Positions 41,700 through 50,970 of a stretch of 64,000 bases of DNA are shown piece by piece. The DNA lies in the NCBI GenBank assembly GCA_045617525.1, contig JAZLIT010000062.1, positions 1 through 64,000 on the forward strand, given 5' to 3'. The notes beneath the pieces were generated by a model. That model made no database searches. It had not been told where the DNA came from and was given only the letters and a program-made list of their open reading frames with translations. Positions within the stretch are counted from its first letter, which is position 1, and every line of letters begins with the position of its first letter. The stretch comes from JAZLIT01 sp045617525. GTDB lineage: Bacteria > Bacillota > Bacilli > Bacillales_A > Planococcaceae. A program made the position numbers and the translations under genes.

Positions 41700-42359
41700 C
41701 TATAAAAGCTCAAATTGATCTTTTGTTAAGCGTATATCATTTGGTAAATTATAAAAAATACTCGTACCTGTATTTGTGATTGACTCTATAATAGCCTCAA
41801 TCATATCGTTATCAGCATTTTTATACTGAACCGATTTACCAATTAGTTGGCTAGCTGTTACAAATGGATTTTCTTCAGTTTTTGATGTACCAAGATCTGT
41901 TTTTGAAGTACCAAGAATAGATGAAATATTTCCCGATGTAAGTTCTTTGCCATCTGCAAGAATAAAAATAGGTTCCCCATCTTTGAATTTCAATTCAGTA
42001 ATTGTGCCAGAACCTTCATTCGTAATATTCTTACCATCATCATCAAGCTTTTCTGTCACTTCATGCCATTTTATGTCTTTCCCTATAAAATTCGTATACG
42101 CCATAAGCTGAGTTTCTTCCTGGGAAGAAAGCAGGTTCGTCATTGCAGTTGTCATATTTTGCATTTGTTCTAAAGACGAGAATTGAGCCATTTGAGAAAT
42201 AAAGGCTTTATCATCCATTGGTGCTGTTGGATCTTGGTTTTGTAATTGTGAAATTAAGATTTTCATAAACGCATCTTTGCCTAGAGAACCATTATCGTTT
42301 GTTGTAGAAATCTTTTGGCTTGGTGGTTGTAAATAATAATCTGTATTTATCGATGTCAT
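41700..42359 (-). CDS. flgD: flagellar hook-capping protein FlgD
   Basis: Forms the scaffold cap for hook polymerisation and is later replaced. The 219-residue protein carries the conserved N-terminal F-M-K-I-L-I-S-Q-L-Q-N-Q-D-P-T and F-S-S-L-E-Q-M segments; the C-terminal part is a variable beta domain. A small tandem duplication L-G-T-S-K-T-D / L-G-T-S-K-T-E lies near residue 155. It overlaps fliK by 4 bp. Confidence 0.94.
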   Translation of the reverse strand: MTSINTDYYLQPPSQKISTTNDNGSLGKDAFMKILISQLQNQDPTAPMDDKAFISQMAQFSSLEQMQNMTTAMTNLLSSQEETQLMAYTNFIGKDIKWHEVTEKLDDDGKNITNEGSGTITELKFKDGEPIFILADGKELTSGNISSILGTSKTDLGTSKTEENPFVTASQLIGKSVQYKNADNDMIEAIIESITNTGTSIFYNLPNDIRLTKDQFELL

Positions 42360-43606
42360 GCTTGCACCTCCTCTGTTAAAAATTCGCTAAATGCTTTTTG
42401 CTCATCATCAGATTCCTCTTCATTCTCATCCTCATTCTCTTTCGGACGTTGATTAAAGAAATTTCCAAATAAGCTTTGATCACGTAGATTTCGTTCGGCA
42501 TCTTGTAGTGATTGGGAAATATCAATACGATCCATTTGAATATTTTGAGCAACGAAAGCCGTTTTTAATTGATTTAAATTTGAATCGAGCAACTCTTTCG
42601 CAGCAGATGTTGACGCTAATAAGCGAGCTGTCATTACACCATTTTGCTGAACAATTTCAATACGAATTTGCCCTAAGTTTTCAGGGAATAGCTTCAGCAT
42701 TAGTTTAATTGAACCTTGTTGATTCGAAACTTGGCTACGTTTCAGTAAATTTTCAATTTCTTTCGCTAACGCCTCAGACTGACTAGCAGGGTTCGTCGGC
42801 AAATTAACGGTTACTGTACGTACTTGAGAGGATTGCTGATTTTGTTGTAGCATTCCTTCGTTGTTCGAATTCGATGTTGTTGTTACTACTTCTACCTTTT
42901 GCTCGGTAGTCACTGGCTGAAGGAGCTGTTGAAATACAGTTGAACTTGTAGCTGAATTGGATTGACCTTGTTGATTCGATTGCATAAGTTGGACAATTTG
43001 TGGGCCAGCTGTTTCTAATGCATTTTTAAGGTTGGATAATGCATATTGTTGCTGATATACTGTATCCGTTTTTTCACCAGCTAATTGCGCTAATTTTAAA
43101 AACTGAAGCAGTACTGTTGCATCTTCCTCAGATATTGTAGATTCTCCAGACATACCAGTAACTACCTCATTCAGTAGCATCGGTGCTTGTTCTAAAAGAG
43201 TCCAAATATCCTGTACATTTGCGCCTTCAAGAGTTAGTTGATCGATAATTTCTTGTAATTGCTCTTCGTCGACATTCAAAATCGAGAGTAGCGATTCTGC
43301 ATTAAGAAGTTGGTCTACTGGGATTTCGCTTCCATCAACGCTTACCATTAACATCGCTTCATCAACTTCGATACCCAATTCATTTAGGAACTCCTCTAAT
43401 GAATTCGTCTTCATAATCTTTGATAGTGATTCTGAAGGATCTTCCATAGGCTCATTCTTTTCAGTTATTTTCGAAGAGTTTGAAGAAACAATTTGATTAA
43501 ATACTTTACCAAATTTTTCTTTACTTGCAGTATCATGCGTTACTGCTGTTGTTTTAGGCGCTTTAAAATCTGATTTTATATTGTTCATTGTTTGCATTAG
43601 TTTCAT
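42356..43606 (-). CDS. fliK: flagellar hook-length control protein FliK
   Basis: Secreted ruler that stops hook growth by acting on FlhB. The 416-residue protein has a variable, Gln/Asn/Ser-rich N-terminal and middle part and the conserved Flg_hook domain near the C-terminus (L-F-P-E-N-L-G-Q-I-R-I-E, then T-A-R-L-L-A-S-T), followed by an acidic tail. Shared position with B. subtilis fliK, between ylxF and flgD. A distant second FliK-like protein is at 61993-63879. Confidence 0.92.
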   Translation of the reverse strand: MKLMQTMNNIKSDFKAPKTTAVTHDTASKEKFGKVFNQIVSSNSSKITEKNEPMEDPSESLSKIMKTNSLEEFLNELGIEVDEAMLMVSVDGSEIPVDQLLNAESLLSILNVDEEQLQEIIDQLTLEGANVQDIWTLLEQAPMLLNEVVTGMSGESTISEEDATVLLQFLKLAQLAGEKTDTVYQQQYALSNLKNALETAGPQIVQLMQSNQQGQSNSATSSTVFQQLLQPVTTEQKVEVVTTTSNSNNEGMLQQNQQSSQVRTVTVNLPTNPASQSEALAKEIENLLKRSQVSNQQGSIKLMLKLFPENLGQIRIEIVQQNGVMTARLLASTSAAKELLDSNLNQLKTAFVAQNIQMDRIDISQSLQDAERNLRDQSLFGNFFNQRPKENEDENEEESDDEQKAFSEFLTEEVQA

Positions 43607-43634
43607 ATTTTCACCTCCTTTTAACGAAACATTC

Positions 43635-44222
43635 TTAATTTGTTAATAGTTGTGTATAGCGAGCAGCATCAGCCGGACTCATTTTTTCAAAAATTGCTGT
43701 TAATGTTTCTGGTTTCATATTCGATAAAATACGAACAGCTTCAGTATCACTCATTTGCACAAGAATTGGCGCTGCCTTTTTAGCTGACATTTTTTCAAAA
43801 GTAGTTAAAATTTCTTTAAACTCTTTTTTCGACTCTTCTTGACTAATGACTAGCTTTTCAATTTCATATTGAAGCTGTTCAATCTCCGCTTGTAAATCTT
43901 GTTTTTCAACATTTGAAGATTCAAACTTAGTCTGGAACTGTGATATTTCAGCTTCCTTTTCATGCAATTCAGCTTGTAATGACACTAATTTTTCTTCTGT
44001 TTGCGCGGATGAGTTAATTACTTCTTGATCATCTTTTGACGACACAAATGGTAGCTCATCCAAATACTTAAATACATTTCGATCATTGAACATTGATACG
44101 ATTAATAAAATCGCTAGGATAAAAAACATCGGTATCAATACCACGTAGAACAATTTTTGAAAAATCCCGGGGTTATTTTCAGGCTGCTCTATTCGACTCT
44201 TTTCAACTTTTTTTTCCGCCAT
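43635..44222 (-). CDS. ylxF: YlxF/MotE-like flagellar protein
   Basis: A 195-residue membrane-anchored protein: cytoplasmic Lys/Glu-rich start, one membrane helix at about 25-47, a coiled coil (about 75-130) and a C-terminal MgtE-N-like helical domain with I-L-S-N-M-K-P-E-T and F-E-K-M-S-P-A-D-A-A-R-Y. This is the layout of MotE-type proteins, which act as chaperone or stator-related factors elsewhere. In Bacillus the gene is called ylxF and is of uncertain role. It lies between fliJ (4 bp) and fliK. Confidence 0.85.
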   Translation of the reverse strand: MAEKKVEKSRIEQPENNPGIFQKLFYVVLIPMFFILAILLIVSMFNDRNVFKYLDELPFVSSKDDQEVINSSAQTEEKLVSLQAELHEKEAEISQFQTKFESSNVEKQDLQAEIEQLQYEIEKLVISQEESKKEFKEILTTFEKMSAKKAAPILVQMSDTEAVRILSNMKPETLTAIFEKMSPADAARYTQLLTN

Positions 44223-44226
44223 GAAT

Positions 44227-44673
44227 TCACCTGATTTCCTTCTTGTTATATGCCATCGAAGACAGCTCGTCTAATCGAATTACTTCAATTCGCTCTTGCT
44301 CTATTTGAAATACCTGCATGTCTTTTTCACGCATTTTTTCATATTTTTTTACTTCGATGTTTTTTTCTAATAATTTTTCTTCATGCCAATTCATTTTGAC
44401 ACGTGCCTGTACAACTTTTTTTTGTATATCTTCAATTGTTTTTTCTAAACTATCAATAAAACGTGCATAATGATTAATTTCATCAATAGATGCGCCAATT
44501 GTTAAGCGCTCATTTTGATAAGCTAATAAATCTTCCTTTTTTTTCAGAAGATCATATAATTTCGTTGCTACTTCTTCAAATTGTTTTACAGATTCTTTAT
44601 ATGTAAGTTCAGTTTGAGTTTTTTCTTGCTCACGAACATCCAAAATCTTCTCAAAGCGATATTGATATGCCAT
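44227..44673 (-). CDS. fliJ: flagellar export protein FliJ
   Basis: A 148-residue all-helical coiled coil that links the FliI ATPase to FlhA. Charged heptads dominate; the family start Y-R-F-E-K-I-L-D-V-R-E is present. It is 2 bp after fliI, the usual pairing. Confidence 0.92.
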   Translation of the reverse strand: MAYQYRFEKILDVREQEKTQTELTYKESVKQFEEVATKLYDLLKKKEDLLAYQNERLTIGASIDEINHYARFIDSLEKTIEDIQKKVVQARVKMNWHEEKLLEKNIEVKKYEKMREKDMQVFQIEQERIEVIRLDELSSMAYNKKEIR

Positions 44674-44675
44674 TG

Positions 44676-46001
44676 TTAATTCGTACCACCATTCGATAAT
44701 GCAACTAACTCATTTACCGTATTCTGTAGAGAAATTTTATCTTTATATCCCTGCTTCAAGAATGCTGTTATAAGTGGTTCATATTGAATCGCTTCATCAA
44801 TTTCTCTCGATGTACCACGCTTATAAGCACCGATATTAATTAGATCCTCTGATTTTGTGTACGTATAATATAATTCTCGTAATCTAGTCGCAGCTTGTAT
44901 ATGTTCCGGACTAGAAATATGATTCATTAAACGGCTGACACTCTTCAAAACATTAATCGCTGGATACTGACCTTTATTGGCCAATGTTCGATCTAAGACG
45001 ATATGTCCATCCAATATCCCTCGTACTGCATCAGCAATAGGTTCATTCATGTCATCACCATCTACAAGTACTGTATAGAACGCTGTAATCGTACCGTTTA
45101 AATTAGTGCCTGTACGCTCTAGTAGTTTCGGTAATATCGCAAATACAGACGGTGTATACCCTCTTGTTGCAGGGGGTTCGCCAATAGCGAGGCCCACTTC
45201 ACGTTGAGCCATAGCTACACGAGTAACTGAGTCCATCATCAACATAACATTCATACCGCGGTCACGGAAATATTCCGCAATTGCAGTTGCTGTAAATGCA
45301 GCCTTGATTCTCATCAAAGCTGGTTGGTCACTTGTGGCAGCCACTACGATTGAACGACTTAATCCTTCTGGGCCTAGATCACGCTCGATAAACTCACGTA
45401 CCTCACGTCCACGCTCTCCTACTAGTGCAATAACATTTAATTCTGCCGTCGTATTTCGAGCGATCATTCCAAGTAGTGTACTTTTACCTACCCCAGAACC
45501 CGCAAATATACCGACACGTTGTCCACTTCCTACAGTTAACATGCCATCAATTGCTTTAACTCCAACTTCTAACTGTTCATTAATAGGTGGTCGCGTTAAA
45601 GGATTAGGTGGTTCTTGTTCCGTTTGAACAGTTGCTAAGCCACGAGGTAATGCGTAGCCATCAAATGGATTGCCCATTGAATCTAACACTTTCCCAATTA
45701 ACTCTGGGCCCACTTTAATTTCAAGTGGAGAGCCGGTACCTTCAACTAAACAACCTGTAGAAATATCTCGTAGTGATGAAAATGGCATCAAAATAACGAT
45801 TTCATCTTTAAATCCAACGACTTCTGCCAAAATAATTTGAGCTCCATTTGACGTTGAGTTTACATGTATTTTACACACATCGCCGATTGAACTTGCTGGC
45901 CCTTGAGATTCAATCATTAATCCGACAACTCGTGTTACACGTCCAAATTTTTTAAATGTTTGGATTTCAGAAACCTGTTCGATTAACTGAGCTGTTTTCA
46001 T
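44676..46001 (-). CDS. fliI: flagellum-specific ATPase FliI
   Basis: F1-like ATPase hexamer that drives or unfolds flagellar export substrates. From the ATG at 46001 the protein has 441 residues, close to the B. subtilis enzyme, with V-G-L-M-I-E-S-Q-G-P near the start, Walker A A-G-S-G-V-G-K-S-T, Walker B region M-L-M-M-D-S-V-T-R and R-E-V-G-L-A-I-G-E-P-P. An ATG three codons upstream (46010) overlaps the fliH stop as ATGA but sits directly on its ribosome binding site; AAGGA at nine bases favours 46001. Confidence 0.94.
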   Translation of the reverse strand: MKTAQLIEQVSEIQTFKKFGRVTRVVGLMIESQGPASSIGDVCKIHVNSTSNGAQIILAEVVGFKDEIVILMPFSSLRDISTGCLVEGTGSPLEIKVGPELIGKVLDSMGNPFDGYALPRGLATVQTEQEPPNPLTRPPINEQLEVGVKAIDGMLTVGSGQRVGIFAGSGVGKSTLLGMIARNTTAELNVIALVGERGREVREFIERDLGPEGLSRSIVVAATSDQPALMRIKAAFTATAIAEYFRDRGMNVMLMMDSVTRVAMAQREVGLAIGEPPATRGYTPSVFAILPKLLERTGTNLNGTITAFYTVLVDGDDMNEPIADAVRGILDGHIVLDRTLANKGQYPAINVLKSVSRLMNHISSPEHIQAATRLRELYYTYTKSEDLINIGAYKRGTSREIDEAIQYEPLITAFLKQGYKDKISLQNTVNELVALSNGGTN

Positions 46002-46006
46002 CGCTT

Positions 46007-46801
46007 TCATTCCTTGCTATCTAAAATTTCATTCAGCTTGATACGCAACTCTTTCAGTTGTTCATCTATTGAAACGATTACACGACCGTGACTTGTTTCA
46101 ATATAACTTTCTAACTCTTGTAAATCCTCGTTAACAAAAATTAAAAATTGGACATCTGGCGGGAACATTTCTGCAAGTTCATCACGATGTTTTGTAATAA
46201 GCGCATAATATTCTGGCGCAACATATATTTTTATATTTTGGAGCTCTCTAACTTCTTTTAAGCCTCTTTTTATAATAGATAAAAAGGCCTCTTCACTCGA
46301 ATCAATTTCGTACCCAATGATTTTCTCTGCGCATTTCAAAGCTAAATCGAGTATGACTTGTTCTTGATCTTCTAGATATTTTTCAGCGTTCTGCCTAGCC
46401 TGCAGCATTGTATCATTACTTATTATTAATTGTTGTTCCATTGATGTATTTGCCTTATTATGACCTTCCTCATACCCTTGACTAAAAGCTTCTTCATGAG
46501 CAAGTTGTTGAAGCTGTACTTTTTCTTCTTCCCAAAGCTGCTTTAACTGTTCAATTGACTCAAGCTGAACGGCTTGATAGTGTTCAAATTCCGCTCGCTC
46601 CTTGTCAATCAGTTGTTTCGCTTCTTCTAAAAGCCGATTTCTTTCTTCTAAAACTTCCTCAATCGTTAATTGATGCTCTTCAGGTTCAAGAGGCTCATCT
46701 AAAGGTTCTGGCTCAAACATATCTAGAAGTTGAATTTCGATTGTATGCGTTTTTAATTGCTGTGCTTGGACGCCACGGATGATTCTAGACAATGACGTCA
46801 T
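46007..46801 (-). CDS. fliH: flagellar assembly protein FliH
   Basis: Stator-like regulator of FliI. About 264 residues from the ATG at 46801 (T-S-L-S-R-I-I-R-G, matching the family start). A Glu/Gln-rich coiled coil fills the middle (about 40-140), and the C-terminal domain has I-I-G-Y-E-I and V-I-V-S-I-D-E-Q-L. The frame overlaps the fliG end by 17 bp. An open frame continues 12 codons upstream into fliG and a TTG at 46792 is better spaced from GGAGGAG, so the start is not certain. Confidence 0.88.
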   Translation of the reverse strand: MTSLSRIIRGVQAQQLKTHTIEIQLLDMFEPEPLDEPLEPEEHQLTIEEVLEERNRLLEEAKQLIDKERAEFEHYQAVQLESIEQLKQLWEEEKVQLQQLAHEEAFSQGYEEGHNKANTSMEQQLIISNDTMLQARQNAEKYLEDQEQVILDLALKCAEKIIGYEIDSSEEAFLSIIKRGLKEVRELQNIKIYVAPEYYALITKHRDELAEMFPPDVQFLIFVNEDLQELESYIETSHGRVIVSIDEQLKELRIKLNEILDSKE

Positions 46802-47798
46802 CTCCTCCACCACGAGCGATAATAATTTCACCCGCATCTTCTAAACGGCGAATTACGGCAACGATTCGAGATTGTGCCTCTTCTACATCGCGTAGTCGAA
46901 CTGGACCCATAATTTGCATCTCGTCTTTAAATGTATCAGCCATACGCTGAGACATATTTCGGAAAATGATTTCTTTTACTTCTTCACTTGAAACTTTCAT
47001 AGATAATAATAAATCTTCGTTCTCACAGTCACGAATAACACGTTGAATCGAACGGTTATCCAGTGTAACGATATCTTCGAACACAAACATACGCTTCTTG
47101 ATTTCTTCCGCAAGCTCTGGATCTTGGATTTCAAGTGCATCGAGAATGGTTTTTTCTGTTTGACGATCTACACCATTCAATACTTCAACCACTGCATCTA
47201 CGCCACCTGTTTCCGTGTAATCCTGCGTAACAGTCGAAGAAAGCTTTCTTTCCAGTACCGATTCAATTTCACTGATTACCTCAGGTGAAGTAGATTCCAT
47301 TGTTGCGATACGTTTTGCTATATCTGCCTGAACTTCTTGCGGTAAAGATGATAAAATTACCCCAGCTTGACCTGCTTCTAAGTAAGATAAAATTAACGCA
47401 ATTGTTTGTGGGTGCTCATTTTGAATAAAGTTAAAAATTTGAGCCGGATCTGCTTTTCTAGCAAAATCAAATGGTCGAACTTGTAAGGACGATGTAAGTC
47501 GATTTAATATCGCTTGCGCTTGGTCTACGCCTAATGCTTTCTCAAGTACAGTCTTCGCATAACCGATACCGCCTTGCGTAATGTAATCTTGTGCTAGTGC
47601 AATTTGGTGGAATTCTTCAATGATTTCTTCTTTTACACTTGCTTCAACTTTTTTAACACCCGATATTTCGAGTGTTAAACGTTCAATTTCTTCCTCGGAT
47701 AGATGTTTATATACCGAGGCGGATACTTCGGGCCCTAAAGAGATTAACAGTAAGGCTGCTTTTTGCTTGCCTGATAATTCTTTATCCTTTTTAGACAT
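46785..47798 (-). CDS. fliG: flagellar motor switch protein FliG
   Basis: C-ring protein on the FliF MS ring that meets the stators. The 337-residue protein has the three family domains: A-A-L-L-L-I-S-L-G-P-E (14-24), the middle E-H-P-Q-T-I-A-L-I-L-S-Y-L (127-139, the EHPQ motif) and the C-terminal torque helix region with F-E-D-I-V-T-L-D-N-R-S-I-Q-R-V. Standard length, between fliF (14 bp) and fliH. Confidence 0.97.
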   Translation of the reverse strand: MSKKDKELSGKQKAALLLISLGPEVSASVYKHLSEEEIERLTLEISGVKKVEASVKEEIIEEFHQIALAQDYITQGGIGYAKTVLEKALGVDQAQAILNRLTSSLQVRPFDFARKADPAQIFNFIQNEHPQTIALILSYLEAGQAGVILSSLPQEVQADIAKRIATMESTSPEVISEIESVLERKLSSTVTQDYTETGGVDAVVEVLNGVDRQTEKTILDALEIQDPELAEEIKKRMFVFEDIVTLDNRSIQRVIRDCENEDLLLSMKVSSEEVKEIIFRNMSQRMADTFKDEMQIMGPVRLRDVEEAQSRIVAVIRRLEDAGEIIIARGGGDDVIV

Positions 47799-47812
47799 AG
47801 CTCAACCTCCTA

Positions 47813-49414
47813 CTAATCTTCAGCAATCCAACTACGTAATAACTTCGCAAAATCGTCTGGCTTATCTTTCGCCATTTTTTCTAGTTGCTTACGTCGCATT
47901 GTTGCATCTGTTTCTTTTTCTTCTCCAAGATCTTCAATGAATAATTCTTGTTGTTGTTCGATAATTAACTCTTCTTGTGCTTGTTGCTTCGCTTTACGAG
48001 ATCGTAGGATAAAGAATACTAATAGCGCAATTGCAACTACTAGGACGCCTCCTAGCACCCATAACCACCAAGGTATAGTAAACTCAGTGTTTGCATCATC
48101 TGAAGCGTTACCATAGAACGGTTGTAATAATACAACAATGTTATTCTCAATTTCTTCATCTGTTAATGCTGTTGCTACTTCAGAATCTAATGATGTACGA
48201 ACAATTGTCGTTAATAGTTTTTCAATATCCGCTTGTACTATTTCAGTTTGGGCTTCGTCAGCACCTTCTTCTAATGCTGGTGGTTCAACCATTACTTGAA
48301 TCCCAATATTTTTGATTTTAAACGGACTTTCTTGAATTTCTTTTCGAATACGATTTACTTCATTGTTAATCGTTTCTTCAATTCGTTCGTAATCTCCATT
48401 ACTATTTGTACCCTCTACGTAGTCAATGAAATTATCCGTAACGTTTCCTGCTTCTGGTGATCCTGTAGCTGCAGCATTTCCCGTATAGTTTTCCATGATA
48501 CTTTGCGCACTAATTGCAATTCCTGCCATGTTTTCTTCATCAACTGGCGTTACTAGGTTTTCTTCGCGATTTTCTTGTTTAAAATCGATGCTTGTCGTTA
48601 CAGAAACGGCAACCTTGTCCTCACCCATCATAGTAGAAAGCATATTTTGAACCTGGCGTTGTAAATCACGCTCAATTGTTTTCTTGATTGCCATTTGACC
48701 TTCAACTGATCCAACTGAGTTCCCACCATTTGCCGTCGCACCATTCAAATCAAAATATTCCGAGTGCTGATTGGAAATGGTAATGTTTTCAGTCTTTAAG
48801 TTAGGAATACTTTTCGCGACTAAGTTGTATAAAGTCGTAATTTGCTCATCCGAGAATTTTTGTCCCGCATTTGTGTTCAAAATAATCGCAGCTGTTGATT
48901 CGGCCGTTTGATCAGTCACAAACAACCCTTCTTTTGGCAATGTAATTTGAACACTTGCAGATTTAACGCCTTCAATTTGCTTTAGCATATTCGCTAGTTC
49001 TGTTTCAGTTTGCGCTTTTTTCAATAAGTTGAATTCGTTATCAGTCATACCAAATCCGGCGTTTTCTGCGAAGAACGCCGATGTTATGCCGCCTGAATTC
49101 GGATATCCTTGACCTACTAATGACACCGTTACAGCATCAACTTGACTATCTGGCACAAGAATTTGTGTCCCACCAGCCGCAATTTCAAACGGAGTCCCTT
49201 GTGCAGTTAATACTTCTTGTATTTGAGAAACTTCACTGATTGATAAATCTGTGAAAATTGGTACCATCGTTGTTCTCGATGATAAATATGTAATAATACT
49301 TGCCAGCGCAATAATTAGCACAACTCCTCCAATCATTACGCCTTTCTGATTTTTCGTGCGACTCGACCAAAATTGCGAAGAGTCTGTTTTTACTTTTGTT
49401 AATCGTTCATTCAT
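47813..49414 (-). CDS. fliF: flagellar MS-ring protein FliF
   Basis: Membrane ring on which the basal body is built. The 533-residue protein has one membrane helix near 25-47, the YscJ-type ring-building motifs (A-S-V-Q-I-T-L-P-K-E and the N-I-T-I-S-N-Q-H segment), a long extracytoplasmic loop, a second helix at about 445-470 and the C-terminal FliG-binding tail rich in Glu/Gln ending L-L-R-S-W-I-A-E-D. Between fliE and fliG. Confidence 0.96.
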   Translation of the reverse strand: MNERLTKVKTDSSQFWSSRTKNQKGVMIGGVVLIIALASIITYLSSRTTMVPIFTDLSISEVSQIQEVLTAQGTPFEIAAGGTQILVPDSQVDAVTVSLVGQGYPNSGGITSAFFAENAGFGMTDNEFNLLKKAQTETELANMLKQIEGVKSASVQITLPKEGLFVTDQTAESTAAIILNTNAGQKFSDEQITTLYNLVAKSIPNLKTENITISNQHSEYFDLNGATANGGNSVGSVEGQMAIKKTIERDLQRQVQNMLSTMMGEDKVAVSVTTSIDFKQENREENLVTPVDEENMAGIAISAQSIMENYTGNAAATGSPEAGNVTDNFIDYVEGTNSNGDYERIEETINNEVNRIRKEIQESPFKIKNIGIQVMVEPPALEEGADEAQTEIVQADIEKLLTTIVRTSLDSEVATALTDEEIENNIVVLLQPFYGNASDDANTEFTIPWWLWVLGGVLVVAIALLVFFILRSRKAKQQAQEELIIEQQQELFIEDLGEEKETDATMRRKQLEKMAKDKPDDFAKLLRSWIAED

Positions 49415-49471
49415 TTAAGAATCCTCCGGTTAAAGTGAAGACCCAACAATCTCTGATTCTTGTAAAGGAGA

Positions 49472-49783
49472 TTAAATCGACATACGCATCATTTCTTGGT
49501 ATGCTTCGACAGCCTTATTTCGAACTTCCATTGTTGCGCTCAGCGTGATTGAAGCTTTTTGTGAAGTAATCATTACTTCGTGTAGCTCTACATCTCCACC
49601 ATTAATTAGTTTATTTGTTAAATCGTCTGATTGAATTTGCTGATTATTTACATTCGCAATTGCATCTTTAAGTGTTGCTGCGAAGTTTTGTTGAGCCTCA
49701 GAAGACGTAACCGGTTTAGAAATTTTATTAACTTCATTAATCGATTGTGTTGGTGTCCACGAAGACACTGCATTAATTGCCAT
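49472..49783 (-). CDS. fliE: flagellar hook-basal body protein FliE
   Basis: Joins the MS ring to the rod. From the ATG at 49783 (A-I-N-A-V-S) it has 103 residues, the family length. The C-terminus has L-H-E-V-M-I-T-S-Q-K-A and V-R-N-K-A-V-E-A-Y-Q-E-M-M-R-M, the FliE signature. Two codons upstream is a GTG that overlaps the AAGGGTGAG site, so I prefer the ATG. Confidence 0.95.
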   Translation of the reverse strand: MAINAVSSWTPTQSINEVNKISKPVTSSEAQQNFAATLKDAIANVNNQQIQSDDLTNKLINGGDVELHEVMITSQKASITLSATMEVRNKAVEAYQEMMRMSI

Positions 49784-49804
49784 TTCCACTCACCCTTTTT
49801 AATC

Positions 49805-50266
49805 TTATTTTCCAATTTCTAATGCCTTTGTTAACATCGATTTATTCGCATTAAAAACCGTTACATTTGCTTCATATGATCTTGTAGCTGAAATTAAATC
49901 AACCATCTCTTTTAGTAGATCTACATTCGAATGTTTTACATACCCATTCTCATCTGCATCTATATTTGTTGGATCGTATACTAATTTAAACTCTGTTTCA
50001 GTATCTTCTTTAATTTCAGTTACTCTAACACCATTACCAACATTCCCGTTTTCCGAAATCCCCCTTGCTTGATTTAAGAAACTTGAAAACTGGCCAGTAT
50101 CTTCGGTAAGTTGAACTGATTTTTTTCTATATGGTTCCCATTCCCCATCAACTTGTTTCGCACGTGTCGAATCAACATTCGCAATGTTTGACGAAATAAC
50201 ATCCATACGTAACCTTTGAGCTGTTAGTGCAGAAGCCGTTGTATTCATACTACCAAATATCGACAT
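49805..50266 (-). CDS. flgC: flagellar basal-body rod protein FlgC
   Basis: Proximal rod subunit. The 153-residue protein has the rod motif A-L-T-A-Q-R-L-R-M-D-V-I-S-S-N-I-A-N (13-30) and the C-terminal A-T-R-S-Y-E-A-N-V-T-V-F-N-A-N-K heptad helix. It lies 2 bp after flgB. Confidence 0.97.
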   Translation of the reverse strand: MSIFGSMNTTASALTAQRLRMDVISSNIANVDSTRAKQVDGEWEPYRKKSVQLTEDTGQFSSFLNQARGISENGNVGNGVRVTEIKEDTETEFKLVYDPTNIDADENGYVKHSNVDLLKEMVDLISATRSYEANVTVFNANKSMLTKALEIGK

Positions 50267-50268
50267 AG

Positions 50269-50661
50269 CTATTTACCTCCCTTAATTACAGTATTAAGCG
50301 AATTAAGTTTTCCACTGACACGCTCAATTAACGCATTATAATAGATTGAGTTCTCAGCCAATTTCGCTTGTTCTGCATCCATATTAACGCCGTTCCCATT
50401 TGCACGGGCCTTATAATTATCGTAGCTATATGCACCAACACTCGATTGATCCATTGTAAATTCATAATGACGTGTGTCACTTTTGAATGCAGCCGTTGAA
50501 TTATTTTGCGCTGATTCTAAAACCATTTTAAAACTGACATCTTTCGCCTTATAATTCGGTGTATCGACATTCGCAATATTTTGAGCAATTGCTTTGTTTT
50601 TTAATGTCGAATAAGAAAGTCCGTTTTCCAGGTTACTAATTGTCCCTCCAAATAAGTTCAA
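50269..50661 (-). CDS. flgB: flagellar basal-body rod protein FlgB
   Basis: Proximal rod subunit, first gene of the fla/che operon. I choose a TTG start at 50661, giving 130 residues (N-L-F-G-G-T-I-S-N-L-E-N) with AGAGGTGA five bases upstream; the GTG at 50670 lies inside that site. It has A-I-A-Q-N-I-A-N-V-D-T-P-N-Y and a C-terminal E-N-S-I-Y-Y-N-A-L. The SigA promoter 56 bp upstream drives it. Confidence 0.94.
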   Translation of the reverse strand: MNLFGGTISNLENGLSYSTLKNKAIAQNIANVDTPNYKAKDVSFKMVLESAQNNSTAAFKSDTRHYEFTMDQSSVGAYSYDNYKARANGNGVNMDAEQAKLAENSIYYNALIERVSGKLNSLNTVIKGGK

Positions 50662-50716
50662 TATTTTCACCTCTTACTAATTTTTTTAAAACCACAAAAT
50701 TCATATTAATAGTTTA

Positions 50717-50745
50717 ATTGTAAAGAATATAATACCTAGTGTCTA
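50717..50745 (-). promoter_or_regulatory. SigA-type promoter of the fla/che operon
   Basis: Minus-strand TAGACA (50745-50740), 17-bp spacer, TACAAT (50722-50717), each one base off consensus. The start would be near 50710, giving a leader of about 50 nt before flgB. Confidence 0.8.
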
Positions 50746-50917
50746 TTGTCTTTTGGTCATTTTTGATAGGATATTAAGACTATCTTTTGCCATAACAACT
50801 CTAAATTGTATGGTATTTTACAATTGCCAGTGATATTCCTCATGTATGACTGTGTAGTTTTCCCCAAAAACTGTGTCGATTAAAATATGAATTCAAATAT
50901 CAAAATTCGACTTTTTT

Positions 50918-50959
50918 AGACAAAAAAAGAAGACTCCATTTTTTAAACGGAGTCTTCTT
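50918..50959 (-). terminator. intrinsic terminator of the xerC-hslVU-codY operon
   Basis: A perfect 11-bp stem AAGAAGACTCC / GGAGTCTTCTT (50959-50949 with 50937-50927), 11-nt loop and T7 run on the minus strand, 12 bp after the codY stop. Confidence 0.93.
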
Positions 50960-50970
50960 GTTATTAAAAC

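Larger units (their letters stand above)
50662..50970 (-). other. codY-flgB intergenic region (fla/che control region)
   Basis: 309 bp without a gene. Contains the codY terminator (50920-50959), the fla/che promoter (50717-50745) and the flgB ribosome binding site. I looked for a CodY box (AATTTTCWGAAAATT) near the promoter, because CodY represses fla/che in B. subtilis; the best hit on the minus strand (AATTTTGATATTTGA) has five mismatches and is not convincing. No clear SigD promoter either. Confidence 0.6.

Noticed and set aside
50870..50910. CodY box at the fla/che promoter
   Set aside because: Best match (AATTTTGATATTTGA) has five mismatches to the 15-bp consensus and lies far upstream of the -35.
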